Below are positions 8,392 through 19,388 of a stretch of DNA of 64,000 nucleotides, piece after piece. How positions within the stretch are numbered: position 1 is the stretch's first letter; each line of letters begins with the position of its first letter. The notes beneath the pieces are model-generated. The model did no database searches and was not told the origin of the DNA. It saw nothing but the letters and a program-made list of their open reading frames with translations. Both the position numbers and the translations under genes were made by a program. The stretch comes from Paracoccus sp. Z118 (GTDB lineage: Bacteria > Pseudomonadota > Alphaproteobacteria > Rhodobacterales > Rhodobacteraceae), in assembly GCF_019061185.1 (NCBI RefSeq), contig NZ_JAHQZU010000001.1, positions 224,745 through 288,744 of the forward strand, given 5' to 3'.

Positions 8392-9408
8392 ATGAACGCG
8401 CCGTTTCCCCCGACCGCCCCGCTGATCGACCCGTTCGCGCGGCCGATCACCTATCTGCGTGTCTCCGTCACCGACCGCTGCGATTTCCGCTGCACCTACT
8501 GCATGGCCGAGCACATGCAGTTCCTGCCCAAGGTTGAGCTGCTGACGCTGGAGGAGCTGGAACGGCTCTGCGGCGCCTTCATCGATCTGGGGGTCCGCAA
8601 GCTGCGGGTGACGGGCGGCGAGCCGCTGGTGCGCCGCAACATCATGTCGTTCTTCAAGGTGATGTCGGAACGGCTGGGCAGCGGCCTCGACGAGCTGACG
8701 CTGACCACCAACGGCAGCCAGCTTGCCCGCTTCGCGGACCAGCTTGCCGATTGCGGGGTGCGGCGGATCAACGTCTCGCTGGACACGCTGGACGCGGACA
8801 AGTTCGCCGCGATCACCCGCTGGGGCCGTCTGCCGCAGGTGATGGACGGCATCCGCGCCGCGAAAGCCGCCGGAATCCGCGTCAAGATCAACGTCGTGGC
8901 ACTGAAAGGTTTCAACGAGGATGAGCTTTTCCCGCTGCTCGACTGGTGCGCCAGGGAAGGGCACGACCTGACCTTCATCGAGGTCATGCCGATGGGCGAT
9001 CTTGGCGGCGAGGACCGGCTGGACCAGTATTGGCCGCTGAGCGACCTGCGTGCCCGGCTCGAAGGACGCTTCACCCTGACGGACCTGCCCGAGCGGACCG
9101 GCGGCCCGGCCCGCTATGTGCGGATCGAGGAGACGGGGCAGAAGATCGGCTTCATCACTCCGCTGACCCACAATTTCTGCGAAAGCTGCAACCGGGTGCG
9201 GCTGACCTGCACGGGCGAGCTTTACATGTGCCTCGGGCAGGAAGACCGCGCCGACCTGCGCGCCCCGCTGCGGGCCAGCGCCGACGACGGCGCGCTGCGC
9301 CAGACGATCCGCGCCGCCATCGCCCGCAAGCCCAAGGGGCACGACTTCGACTATTCGCGCGGCGTTTCCGGCCAGATCTCGCGTCACATGAGTCACACCG
9401 GCGGCTGA
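8392..9408 (+). CDS. moaA: GTP 3',8-cyclase MoaA (molybdenum cofactor biosynthesis)
   Basis: MoaA is a radical-SAM enzyme that, with MoaC, turns GTP into cyclic pyranopterin monophosphate, the first step of molybdopterin synthesis. The 338-residue product has the SAM iron-sulfur site CDFRCTYC near residues 26-33, [10 protein letters not shown] in the barrel, the second cluster site in [11 protein letters not shown] plus a later Cys near residue 280, and the glycine-glycine C-terminus (SHTGG) that is essential in the family. The ATG at 8392 was chosen over 8359 because homologues start close to the radical-SAM core; no strong ribosome-binding site is visible. The gene stands alone here: no moaC, moeA or other cofactor gene is nearby, so the rest of the pathway is elsewhere. 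Confidence 0.95.
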   Translation: MNAPFPPTAPLIDPFARPITYLRVSVTDRCDFRCTYCMAEHMQFLPKVELLTLEELERLCGAFIDLGVRKLRVTGGEPLVRRNIMSFFKVMSERLGSGLDELTLTTNGSQLARFADQLADCGVRRINVSLDTLDADKFAAITRWGRLPQVMDGIRAAKAAGIRVKINVVALKGFNEDELFPLLDWCAREGHDLTFIEVMPMGDLGGEDRLDQYWPLSDLRARLEGRFTLTDLPERTGGPARYVRIEETGQKIGFITPLTHNFCESCNRVRLTCTGELYMCLGQEDRADLRAPLRASADDGALRQTIRAAIARKPKGHDFDYSRGVSGQISRHMSHTGG

Positions 9409-9415
9409 GAAATCT

Positions 9416-9766
9416 TCAGGCCGACGCGCCGTCCCACGGCGTCGAGTTCAGCGCCCGCGCGTCCACGCCGTCGAGGCAGTTGACGTTCACCGCCACCATT
9501 GGCTCGCCATTCTGTTCGCCCCTTGCATAGGGTTCGACCCCGCAGGTCGGGCAGAAGCGGTGCGAGATGATATGCTTGTTGAACAGGTATTCGGTCGTCG
9601 GCCCGTCTTTCGTCAGCCGGAACGCCGATGCCGGCACGAAGGTCAGCACCCAGCCCAGCCGGCGGCAGCGCGAGCAGTTGCAGGTGACGGTGTGGTCCAG
9701 ATCGGCGTCAACCTCAAAGGCGATGGCGCCGCATTGACAGCTTCCGGTATAGCTCTGGCTGGTCAT
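9416..9766 (-). CDS. GFA-family zinc protein (CENP-V/GFA domain)
   Basis: The 116-residue product is a complete single-domain GFA protein. It shows the zinc-binding cysteines in the expected order: CQCG at residues 10-13, CNCSRC at 29-34 and CPTCG near residue 72. The founding member was described as a glutathione-dependent formaldehyde-activating enzyme, but most relatives have no proven activity, so only the fold is claimed. It converges on moaA with a 7-base gap and is divergent from uvrA. The SOS operator at 9826-9840 lies 60 bases upstream of its start, so it might share LexA control with uvrA. Confidence 0.85.
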   Translation of the reverse strand: MTSQSYTGSCQCGAIAFEVDADLDHTVTCNCSRCRRLGWVLTFVPASAFRLTKDGPTTEYLFNKHIISHRFCPTCGVEPYARGEQNGEPMVAVNVNCLDGVDARALNSTPWDGASA

Positions 9767-9825
9767 GGAAACCTCGGGGGATAGAGGAACGGCGCCAGCT
9801 TGGCACAGTCACGGGCGCTTGAAAA

Positions 9826-9840
9826 GTTCACAGTTCGTTC
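9826..9840 (+). promoter_or_regulatory. LexA (SOS) box GTTC-N7-GTTC upstream of uvrA
   Basis: The bases GTTCACAGTTCGTTC form a perfect direct repeat GTTC, seven bases, GTTC. This is the LexA operator reported for Rhodobacter and other alphaproteobacteria, unlike the palindromic CTGT-N8-ACAG box of gammaproteobacteria. It sits 67 bases before the uvrA start and 60 bases before the divergent GFA gene. A match this short can occur by chance, but its placement before a classic SOS gene makes it convincing. Confidence 0.85.
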
Positions 9841-9906
9841 GCGGGTTGCGGTTGCGTTTTCTGCGCCCGTGCCTATCTGATGCGCTTGTCCAGCGAAGGT
9901 CGTCCC

Positions 9907-12825
<2,919 letters not shown>

Positions 12826-12845
12826 CGGACGGCGGCGCCGGAGGG

Positions 12846-12882
12846 CATGGCGGCGGGCCGATGCGAGTCGGCCGCCCATGCG
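12846..12882 (+). terminator. Imperfect GC-rich hairpin after uvrA
   Basis: GCATGGCGGCGGGCCGA and TCGGCCGCCCATGC form a long imperfect stem around a 6-base loop, 20 bases after the uvrA stop. There is no run of T after it, so it may be a Rho-assisted or weak terminator, or simply a chance structure in GC-rich DNA. The rest of the 12826-12930 gap holds nothing recognisable. Confidence 0.3.
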
Positions 12883-12930
12883 AGCGCGAGCGAAGCCCGC
12901 TACCGCATTGCAAAACTGAGGGGTAAAAGG

Positions 12931-13027
12931 TGAGAGGCTGGACAACGACCCAAGCGGGGCTCGTTACGGCTGCTTCCTTCCGGACCTGACCGGGTTGGCG
13001 AGGCGCCTGCCCGCGCCAACCTCTCGC
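12931..13027 (-). ncRNA. ffs: Signal recognition particle RNA, small bacterial (4.5S) type
   Basis: On the minus strand the core GGTCAGGTCCGGAAGGAAGC is present, the universally conserved tetraloop and internal loops of SRP helix 8 that bind Ffh. The ends pair (GAGAGGTTGG with CCAGCCTCTC, one G-U), defining a single hairpin of about 97 nucleotides. It is followed on the minus strand by CCTTTTA, a short T tract that could terminate it. This RNA with Ffh targets membrane and secreted proteins to the translocon. It is transcribed towards uvrA. The exact ends are estimates from the terminal helix. Confidence 0.95.
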
Positions 13028-13044
13028 GCATTAGATAACGCGAG
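13023..13044. repeat. Inverted repeat CTCGCG/CGCGAG at the ffs 5' end
   Basis: CTCGCG, ten bases CATTAGATAA, then CGCGAG form a perfect 6-bp inverted repeat. It overlaps the upstream edge of the SRP RNA gene on the minus strand, where its promoter -10 element would lie (TTATCTAATG reading that strand). It may be part of the promoter, a protein-binding site, or chance. The remainder of the gap to argS at 13045-13321 shows no gene. Confidence 0.35.
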
Positions 13045-13321
13045 ACGGCGGCGGTTGCAAGCGGCGGCGATCACCGATGAACGCGCCGTTGCCGGGTTCG
13101 ATCAGGAACCGCGCGGTTGTCGCAGCGGGAATAGGCCGGGGGCGGGTGAGGCGACGCGGGGGGTTGGGCGGTCTCCAGCCGCGCGCAGAAGCTTTTGCCC
13201 GCGATCTCAGCGTGCCGGACTTCTGTGCGCGGGGGTTGCGCCCGCACCAGACGTAACGCCCGCCCAGTTGCGGCGGGGCGGGGCTTTCGCTATCGCATCT
13301 GTCAACAGACGGGACGTTATC

Positions 13322-15067
13322 ATGAACCTTTTCGCCGACATCCGCGCCCTCGTGGTCGAGACGCTGAACGCCATGATGAGCGACGGCGCGCTGCCGCAGG
13401 GCCTCGATCTTGCCAACGTTGCGGTGGAGCCGCCCCGCGATCCGGCGCATGGCGACATGGCGACGAACGCGGCGATGGTGCTGGCCAAGCCCGCCGGGAT
13501 GAAGCCGCGCGACATCGCCACGGTGCTGGCCGACCGGCTGGCCGCCGATCCCCGGATCACGGCGGCCGAGGTCGCGGGGCCGGGCTTTCTGAACCTGCGG
13601 CTTGCGGTGGATCAATGGCGCGAGGTTCTGCGCACCGCCCTGACCCAAGGCGCCGATTTCGGCCGCGTGCCCACAGGGCAGGGCGAGAAGATCAACGTCG
13701 AGTTCGTCAGCGCCAACCCGACCGGCCCGATGCATGTGGGCCACATGCGCGGGGCGGTGTTCGGCGATGCGCTCGCCAGCCTGCTGGACTTCGCCGGCCA
13801 TGATGTCACCCGCGAATACTACATCAACGACGGCGGCGCGCAGGTCGATGTGCTGGCCCGCTCGGCCTATGAACGCTACCGCGAGGCGCACGGGCAGGAG
13901 CCGCAGATCAGCGAGGGCCTCTATCCCGGCGACTACCTGATCCCGGTGGGGCAGGCGCTGAAGGACCGCTTCGGCGACAGCCTGCTGGACTGCCCCGAAT
14001 CCGAATGGCTGGACCAGGTGCGCGAGATCGCCACCGACGCGATGATGGGGATGATCCGCGAGGATCTGGCGCTGCTGGGCATTTCCATGGACGTCTATTC
14101 GTCGGAAAAGGCGCTCTACGGCACCGGCCGTATCGAAGCGGCCATCGACCGGCTGGAGCAGGCCGGCCTGATCTATGAGGGCGTGCTGGAGCCGCCCAAG
14201 GGCAAGCTGCCCGAGGATTGGGAGGCGCGCGAGCAGACGCTGTTCCGCTCCACCGCCTATGGCGACGACGTGGACCGGCCGGTGAAGAAATCGGACGGGT
14301 CGTGGACCTATTTCGCGCCCGATATCGCCTATCACTGGGACAAGATCGACCGCGGCTTCGACCAGCTCATCGACATTTTCGGCGCTGACCACGGCGGCTA
14401 TGTCAAGCGGATGCAGGCGGCCGTCGCAGCGTTATCGGGGGGCCGGGTGCCGCTGGACGTGAAGCTGATCCAGCTGGTCAGGCTGTTCCAGAACGGCGAG
14501 CCATTCAAGATGTCCAAGCGCGCCGGCACGTTCGTCACGCTGCGCGACGTGATCGAGCAGGTGGGGCCGGACGTCACCCGCTTCCACATGCTGACCCGCA
14601 AGAACGATGCGGCGCTGGATTTCGATTTCGCCAAGGTGCTGGAACAGTCCAAGGACAATCCGGTCTGGTATGTCCAGTATGCCAACGCGCGGTCCAACAG
14701 CGTCCTGACCCGCGCCGAAGGCATGGGCGTCGATGTCTCCGACGCCGCGCTCGCCGGCGCCGATCTGGACCGGATCGCGCATCCGGCCGAACTCGCGCTG
14801 GCCCGCAAGGTCGCGGAATGGCCGCGCACAGTGGAAATCGCCGCCCGCGCGCACGAGCCGCACCGGATCGCGTTCTTCCTTTACGACCTCGCGTCGGACC
14901 TGCATGCGCTGTGGAATCGGGGCAATGACGATCCCGGCTTGCGCTTCGTGCAGGATGGCGATCCTGCCACAACCGCCGCGAAAATGGCGCTGGTCCGTTC
15001 CGTCGCCGTTGTGTTGGCGGCCGGTTTGGGTATCTTGGGCGTCACTCCGGCCAAGGAAATGCGCTGA
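13322..15067 (+). CDS. argS: Arginyl-tRNA synthetase
   Basis: This class I synthetase charges tRNA-Arg with arginine. The 581-residue product carries the N-terminal additional domain, the HIGH-type motif [14 protein letters not shown] at residues 131-144, and the KMSKS-type loop as [12 protein letters not shown] near residue 395. The C-terminal anticodon-binding helical domain ends with the conserved [13 protein letters not shown]. Length is normal for the family. The frame is open far upstream to 12995, but the ATG at 13322 matches the family start ([11 protein letters not shown]) and the upstream part overlaps the SRP RNA. It begins a run of three plus-strand genes, argS, a SPOR-domain protein and nagZ, an order seen in related bacteria. 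Confidence 0.97.
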   Translation: MNLFADIRALVVETLNAMMSDGALPQGLDLANVAVEPPRDPAHGDMATNAAMVLAKPAGMKPRDIATVLADRLAADPRITAAEVAGPGFLNLRLAVDQWREVLRTALTQGADFGRVPTGQGEKINVEFVSANPTGPMHVGHMRGAVFGDALASLLDFAGHDVTREYYINDGGAQVDVLARSAYERYREAHGQEPQISEGLYPGDYLIPVGQALKDRFGDSLLDCPESEWLDQVREIATDAMMGMIREDLALLGISMDVYSSEKALYGTGRIEAAIDRLEQAGLIYEGVLEPPKGKLPEDWEAREQTLFRSTAYGDDVDRPVKKSDGSWTYFAPDIAYHWDKIDRGFDQLIDIFGADHGGYVKRMQAAVAALSGGRVPLDVKLIQLVRLFQNGEPFKMSKRAGTFVTLRDVIEQVGPDVTRFHMLTRKNDAALDFDFAKVLEQSKDNPVWYVQYANARSNSVLTRAEGMGVDVSDAALAGADLDRIAHPAELALARKVAEWPRTVEIAARAHEPHRIAFFLYDLASDLHALWNRGNDDPGLRFVQDGDPATTAAKMALVRSVAVVLAAGLGILGVTPAKEMR

Positions 15068-15145
15068 ACAAGGCGTGGCCTGCCGGGGCTGAACGAGCAG
15101 TCAACGGACAAGCCGGATCAACCGGCATAGTGGGCAGGACAGAAG

Positions 15146-16324
15146 ATGACAGTGGTGGATTTCCGTTCCGGCGGATTCGACGGCGCGCGCCGCGACTCGC
15201 ATTCCTACGCGGAACATGAATATGCCCCGCAGGGGGCACATGCCGATCTCGACTGGACTGATGAGGACGACTGGGACGAGGCGCGGTTCGCGACCGAGGC
15301 GGGAGAGCCCGCCCTGACGCAGCGCGATTCGCTGCTGGGCCGCGTCTCGCGGCTGACCCATTATCTCGGCGCGCTGATCTCGGTCCTGCTGATGTGCGCG
15401 CTGATGGTCTGGGGCTACAAGCTGGTGATGCGCGACGTCTCGGGCGTGCCGGTGATCCGCGCCGTGCAGGGCGAGCCGCGCATCGCCCCCGAGGAACCGG
15501 GCGGCCAGCTTTCCGAACGCAGCGGCCTTGCCGTCAACCAGGTCGCCGCCGGGGCCGGGCCGCGCCCCGTCTCGGAAGTCGCGATCGCGCCCGAGGCGAC
15601 CTCGCTGACCGACGCCGACGTGCCGATGGGTCAGCTTGGCGCCACCGCCCGCGAAACCGCCCTGACCGAGGAAATCCCCGCCGATCCGACCCAGCGCGAT
15701 GTCATCGCCACGAGCGATGCCGAAGCCGCGGCCGCCCGCGTCACCGCCGAGGCGGAAGCCGCCGCGCCGGTCGAAACCGATTTCACTCTGCTCTCGAACG
15801 CGCCCGCTGCCGAAGCGCCGGTGAACGAGGCCGTGACCGATCTGGACGGCGCTGCCGCTCAGGACGTCGCCATCACCCAGGCGCTGGCCGAGGCGGGCGT
15901 TCAGCCCGCGCCGGGCGCGCTTGGCGCCTCGCCGCGCCCCGCGCCGCGTCCGCGCCGGCTGGCGGCTGCGGCTCCCGCCGCACCGGCCGCACCGGCCGCG
16001 GCCGCTCCGGTGGCCGAGGCGCCTGCCGCCCGCGCGGCAGAGCCTGCGCCGGTCGCCTCGGCCTCCGTTCCGGCGGGCGCGCCGCTGGTGCAGATCGGCG
16101 CGTTCGACAGCGACGCGATCGCAAGCTCCGAATGGGGCCGGCTCGCAGGTCGCAACGGCTCGCTGTTCGCGGGCAAATCGCCGGTCATCCAGAAGCACGA
16201 GGCGGGCGGGCGCAACTTCTGGCGGCTGCGCGTCGCTGGCTTCGACAGCCGCGACGACGCCCGCAAGTTCTGCGCCGCGCTGATCGCCGCCGGGACCGAC
16301 TGCATCCCCGCGGTTGCGAATTGA
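15146..16324 (+). CDS. SPOR-domain membrane protein
   Basis: The 392-residue product has an acidic cytoplasmic N-terminus of about 70 residues, one transmembrane helix (about residues 72-92, HYLGALISVLLMCALMVWGY), a long low-complexity periplasmic linker rich in Ala, Pro and Glu, and a C-terminal SPOR domain (about residues 308-392, starting VPAGAPLVQIGAFDS). SPOR domains bind septal peptidoglycan that has lost its stem peptides, so proteins of this shape act at the division site. The repeated Ala-Pro stretch near residues 270-300 is a typical flexible linker. It lies 78 bases after argS and its stop overlaps the start of nagZ, a peptidoglycan-recycling enzyme, fitting a cell-wall role. It resembles FtsN in layout, but no more specific name is supported. 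Confidence 0.88.
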   Translation: MTVVDFRSGGFDGARRDSHSYAEHEYAPQGAHADLDWTDEDDWDEARFATEAGEPALTQRDSLLGRVSRLTHYLGALISVLLMCALMVWGYKLVMRDVSGVPVIRAVQGEPRIAPEEPGGQLSERSGLAVNQVAAGAGPRPVSEVAIAPEATSLTDADVPMGQLGATARETALTEEIPADPTQRDVIATSDAEAAAARVTAEAEAAAPVETDFTLLSNAPAAEAPVNEAVTDLDGAAAQDVAITQALAEAGVQPAPGALGASPRPAPRPRRLAAAAPAAPAAPAAAAPVAEAPAARAAEPAPVASASVPAGAPLVQIGAFDSDAIASSEWGRLAGRNGSLFAGKSPVIQKHEAGGRNFWRLRVAGFDSRDDARKFCAALIAAGTDCIPAVAN

Positions 16325-17373
16325 CCCGAACGCCCCTGCTGATCCAGCCCGACGACGCCCCGCCGCCCCGCGACGGGGCGTCCGCGCCTGACATCACCGG
16401 CGCGACGATTCTGGGCGTCGAGGGGCTGACGCTCGACCGCAACGAACGCGCCTTCCTGCGCGAGGCGGACCCGTGGGGCTTCATCCTCTTCGCCCGCAAC
16501 GTGGACAGCCCCGAGCAGCTGCGCCGCCTGACTGGCGATCTGCGCGACGCGGTCGGGCGCGACGCCATCGTGATGACCGATCAGGAAGGCGGCCGCGTCC
16601 AGCGCCTTCGCCCGCCGCACTGGACCGACTGGCCCGCGGCGATGGAGAGCGCCGCGGATGGGGAGCGGGCGGTCGAGCTGCGGCACCGGCTGATGGGGCA
16701 GGAACTGCGCGCCGCCGGGATCGACTGCGACGCCGCCCCCTGCCTCGACATCGCGCAGGAGGAAACGCATCCCTTCCTGCGCAATCGCTGCTTCGGCACC
16801 GATGCCGAATCCGTCGCCCGCATGGGCCGGGCCGCCGCCGACGGGCTGCTCGCGGCCGGCGTGCTGCCGGTAGTCAAGCACATGCCCGGCCACGGCCGCA
16901 CCCGCGTGGACAGCCACCACGACCTGCCGATCCTCGCCGCCGATCTGGACGAACTGGACGAGACGGATTTCGCCCCTTTCCGCGCGCTGGCCGACCTGCC
17001 GATGGGCATGACCGCGCATATCCGGCTGACGCAGCTGGACGACCGCCCCGCGACCGCCTCGGCCGCCGCCATCGCCCTGATCCGCCAGCGGATCGGATTC
17101 GGCGGGCTGCTGATGAGCGACGACATCGGCATGAACGCGCTTTCCGGCAGCCTTGGCGGCCGCGCCTCGGCGGCCATGGCGGCGGGCTGCGATCTGGTTC
17201 TGCACTGCAACGCGACCCGCGACGAGTTCGAAGAAGTCGTGGCCGCCGCCGGTCGGATGACCGACGCCGCCGCCCGCCGCGCCGCCGCCGCGCTGGACCG
17301 GCGCGGGCCGCCCGACCCGGTGCCGGCCGTCCTGCTGCGGGACGAATTGCGACATCTGACGTCGGGACGCTGA
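16321..17373 (+). CDS. nagZ: Beta-N-acetylhexosaminidase NagZ (peptidoglycan recycling)
   Basis: NagZ is a cytoplasmic family-3 glycoside hydrolase that removes N-acetylglucosamine from recycled muropeptides. The sequence has WGFILFARN, MTDQEGGRVQRL, the family signature KHMPGHGRTRVDSHHDLP containing the catalytic His and Asp of the mobile loop, and the nucleophile aspartate in LLMSDDIGMNAL. No ATG lies between the previous stop and the conserved core; the only plausible start in frame is TTG at 16321, which overlaps the SPOR-protein stop as TTGA. That gives 350 residues with a proline-rich lead of about 25 residues. The overlap suggests translational coupling. The start remains the least certain part of this annotation. 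Confidence 0.9.
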   Translation: MTRTPLLIQPDDAPPPRDGASAPDITGATILGVEGLTLDRNERAFLREADPWGFILFARNVDSPEQLRRLTGDLRDAVGRDAIVMTDQEGGRVQRLRPPHWTDWPAAMESAADGERAVELRHRLMGQELRAAGIDCDAAPCLDIAQEETHPFLRNRCFGTDAESVARMGRAAADGLLAAGVLPVVKHMPGHGRTRVDSHHDLPILAADLDELDETDFAPFRALADLPMGMTAHIRLTQLDDRPATASAAAIALIRQRIGFGGLLMSDDIGMNALSGSLGGRASAAMAAGCDLVLHCNATRDEFEEVVAAAGRMTDAAARRAAAALDRRGPPDPVPAVLLRDELRHLTSGR

Positions 17374-17449
17374 TCCCGCGACGATTTGCAGCAACCCTGC
17401 CGCGCTGGCAGAGCTTGCGCCGCGCGGCATCGCGGCCCAAGTAACGGGC

Positions 17450-17848
17450 ATGTCCATGCCGCCCCGCTTTCCCGTCACGCCCGCCCAGATCGACGAGGTC
17501 GTGCGCGTCTTCTACGCCGCCGTCCGCCGCCACGAGGTGCTGGGCCCCGTCTTTGCCCGCCACGTCACCGACTGGCCCGAGCACGAGGCGAAGATCGCCG
17601 CCTTCTGGCGCAATGCGATTCTTGCCGAGCGGGCTTACGGCGGCAATCCCATGCAGGTCCACCGCGCCGCCGGCGACGTGCGCCCCGACCATTTCGAGCC
17701 CTGGCTGATGCTGTTCGACGCGACACTGATCCGCACTCTCCCCGCGGAAAGTGCGCGGGCGTGGTCGGCGCTTGCACACCGGATCGGGGCGGGGCTGCGG
17801 ATGGGGGTGGAGATGGACAGTCCCAGCGGCGTGCCGATGCTGCGCTAG
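17450..17848 (+). CDS. Group III truncated haemoglobin
   Basis: The 132-residue product is a 2-on-2 globin of group III. It has the B-helix FYAAVRRHEVLGPVF, the CD-region W (FWRNAIL near residue 46), the proximal histidine region MQVHRAAGDVRPDHFEPWL and the conserved tryptophan and phenylalanine that follow. Members of this group bind haem and are linked to handling of oxygen, nitric oxide or peroxide, but the role is rarely proven. Two ATG codons two residues apart (17450 and 17456) could both serve as start. It stands 76 bases after nagZ, with no clear functional tie. Bases 17849-18014 downstream contain no recognisable gene. Confidence 0.85.
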   Translation: MSMPPRFPVTPAQIDEVVRVFYAAVRRHEVLGPVFARHVTDWPEHEAKIAAFWRNAILAERAYGGNPMQVHRAAGDVRPDHFEPWLMLFDATLIRTLPAESARAWSALAHRIGAGLRMGVEMDSPSGVPMLR

Positions 17849-18014
17849 GCGCGGCCTCCTCCCGCAGGTTACTCCCACACCGCGACGCGCTGGCGGTATC
17901 GTTCGATGGTGCCAGCAGCAGTTGCAGGCGCGGCTTGCGGGGGCGGGGCTTGCCGTAGGTAAACGACCGTCCTGAGTGCCGCGATGAATGCCCCGCGAAG
18001 CGGCGTTTCTCGCG

Positions 18015-19388
18015 CTAGCCCGCCCCCTCGCGCAGCGACAGCTTCAAGCGGATGCCATCTCGCCCCCGCACCGTCAGCCGGGCGACGGGCACCGGATCGG
18101 CGGCGCCCCGCTCCAGCCTCAGCCTGCCGGCGATCAGGGCCAGCATCAGCGGCCCCTCGATCATCGCGAAGCCCGCGCCGGGGCAGACGCGCTGACCGGC
18201 GCTGAAGGGGATATAGGCGTCTCGCGCGCTCGCCCGGCCGTCCGAGGTGGTCCAGCGGGCGGGATCGAACTCGTCGGGGCGGCTCCACAGCCGTTCATGG
18301 CGGTGCAGATGCCAGGGCGACAGGACGATCTGCGTGCCGGGCCGCAGGTCGCGGTCCCGGAACCGCTCGGGCGCGGTCGTTTCCCGCACCATCATCGGCA
18401 CCGGCGGATAAAGCCGCATCGCCTCGCGGAACACGGCGCGGGCGGCGGAAAGCCTTGCGACGGCGGCGAAGTCGGGCGGCTCCGCGCCATGGCGCAGCGT
18501 CGCGCGCGCCTCGGCGGCGACGCGATCCTGCCATTCGGGCGAGGCGGCCAGCAGCCACAGCGCCCAGGCCAGCGCGCTGGCCGAGGTCTCGTGCCCGGCA
18601 AGGAAGAAGGTCGCCACCTGATCGACCATCTCGCCATGCGAGAAGCAGCGGCCGGTCTGCGGGTCCGGGGTCGTCATGATCTTGGTCGCGAGGTCATCGG
18701 GCGCGGTGCCCTCCGCAATCGCGGCGGCGCGGGCGGTGACCAGATCGGCGATCAGCCCGCGGATCGCCTTGGCGCTGCGGCGCGTGCGGCGCGAATGCAG
18801 CCGTGGCAGCCAGCGCGGCAGCCGCAGGATCGCGCCGGCGTTCACCAGCGGCTGCGCGTCCTGATGGGCGTGGAAGGCGGCGAAGACCTGCGCGGCGATC
18901 CGGTGCTCGATCGGCATGGAAAACAGCGTGCGGAAGATCACGTCGGCGGCGGCGTGGCTGGTTTCCGGCTCAATGTCGATTTCGGCTCCGGCGCGGGCGG
19001 CCAGCCGCTCGGTTGCGGCGACCGAGGCGGCCCACATGGCCGGGAAGGTCTCGCGCAGGCGGCCCCCCTCGAACGCCGGATCGATGATGCGGCGCTGGAA
19101 GGCCCAGTCCTCGCCGTTGGTGATGAAGACCGAATGGCCCAGCAGCGGTGCCAGCCCCTCGCGCAGGCGGCTCGACTTGGGGAAGTCGCCGGGGCGTTCC
19201 TGAAGCACCAGCCGCACCAGCGTCGGATCGTTGCAGAGCGCGGTGCGGATCACCGGACTGCGGAACTCGGCCATCCAGGCGCGGTAGAGCCGCGCGGGCA
19301 TCGCCGACAGCAGGTCGCGCCGGAACGCGCGGACAAGGCGCGGCACCGTGCTGCGGCGGGTCGAGGCTTCGGGCTTGGGCGGGATCAC
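18015..19388 (-). CDS. Cytochrome P450
   Basis: The 457-residue product is a complete P450 mono-oxygenase. The haem-thiolate loop FSAGQRVCPGAGFA places the axial cysteine at residue 402; the I-helix oxygen-activation motif AGHETSA lies at 264-270; the K-helix ExxR is EAMR at 322-325; the C-helix WAFQRR at 95-100 contacts a haem propionate. There is no N-terminal membrane anchor and no fused reductase. The Ala-Gly-His-Glu-Thr I-helix and the overall look resemble the fatty-acid/alkane hydroxylase side of the superfamily, but substrate cannot be read from sequence. Its ATG overlaps the stop of the upstream membrane hydrolase by four bases (ATGA), so the two are almost certainly co-translated. 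A candidate reductase is at 5452-6660. Confidence 0.92.
   Translation of the reverse strand: MIPPKPEASTRRSTVPRLVRAFRRDLLSAMPARLYRAWMAEFRSPVIRTALCNDPTLVRLVLQERPGDFPKSSRLREGLAPLLGHSVFITNGEDWAFQRRIIDPAFEGGRLRETFPAMWAASVAATERLAARAGAEIDIEPETSHAAADVIFRTLFSMPIEHRIAAQVFAAFHAHQDAQPLVNAGAILRLPRWLPRLHSRRTRRSAKAIRGLIADLVTARAAAIAEGTAPDDLATKIMTTPDPQTGRCFSHGEMVDQVATFFLAGHETSASALAWALWLLAASPEWQDRVAAEARATLRHGAEPPDFAAVARLSAARAVFREAMRLYPPVPMMVRETTAPERFRDRDLRPGTQIVLSPWHLHRHERLWSRPDEFDPARWTTSDGRASARDAYIPFSAGQRVCPGAGFAMIEGPLMLALIAGRLRLERGAADPVPVARLTVRGRDGIRLKLSLREGAG

Noticed and set aside
13045..13321. An N-terminal extension of argS back to 12995
   Set aside because: It would overlap the SRP RNA and adds over 100 residues not found in the family; the ATG at 13322 gives the normal start.
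17869..18014. Protein-like minus-strand tail (RTVVYLRQAPPP then TIERYRQRVAVWE) after the P450 gene
   Set aside because: It has no start codon of its own; upstream the frame is only a P450 shadow. It could be a gene remnant, but nothing supports that further.
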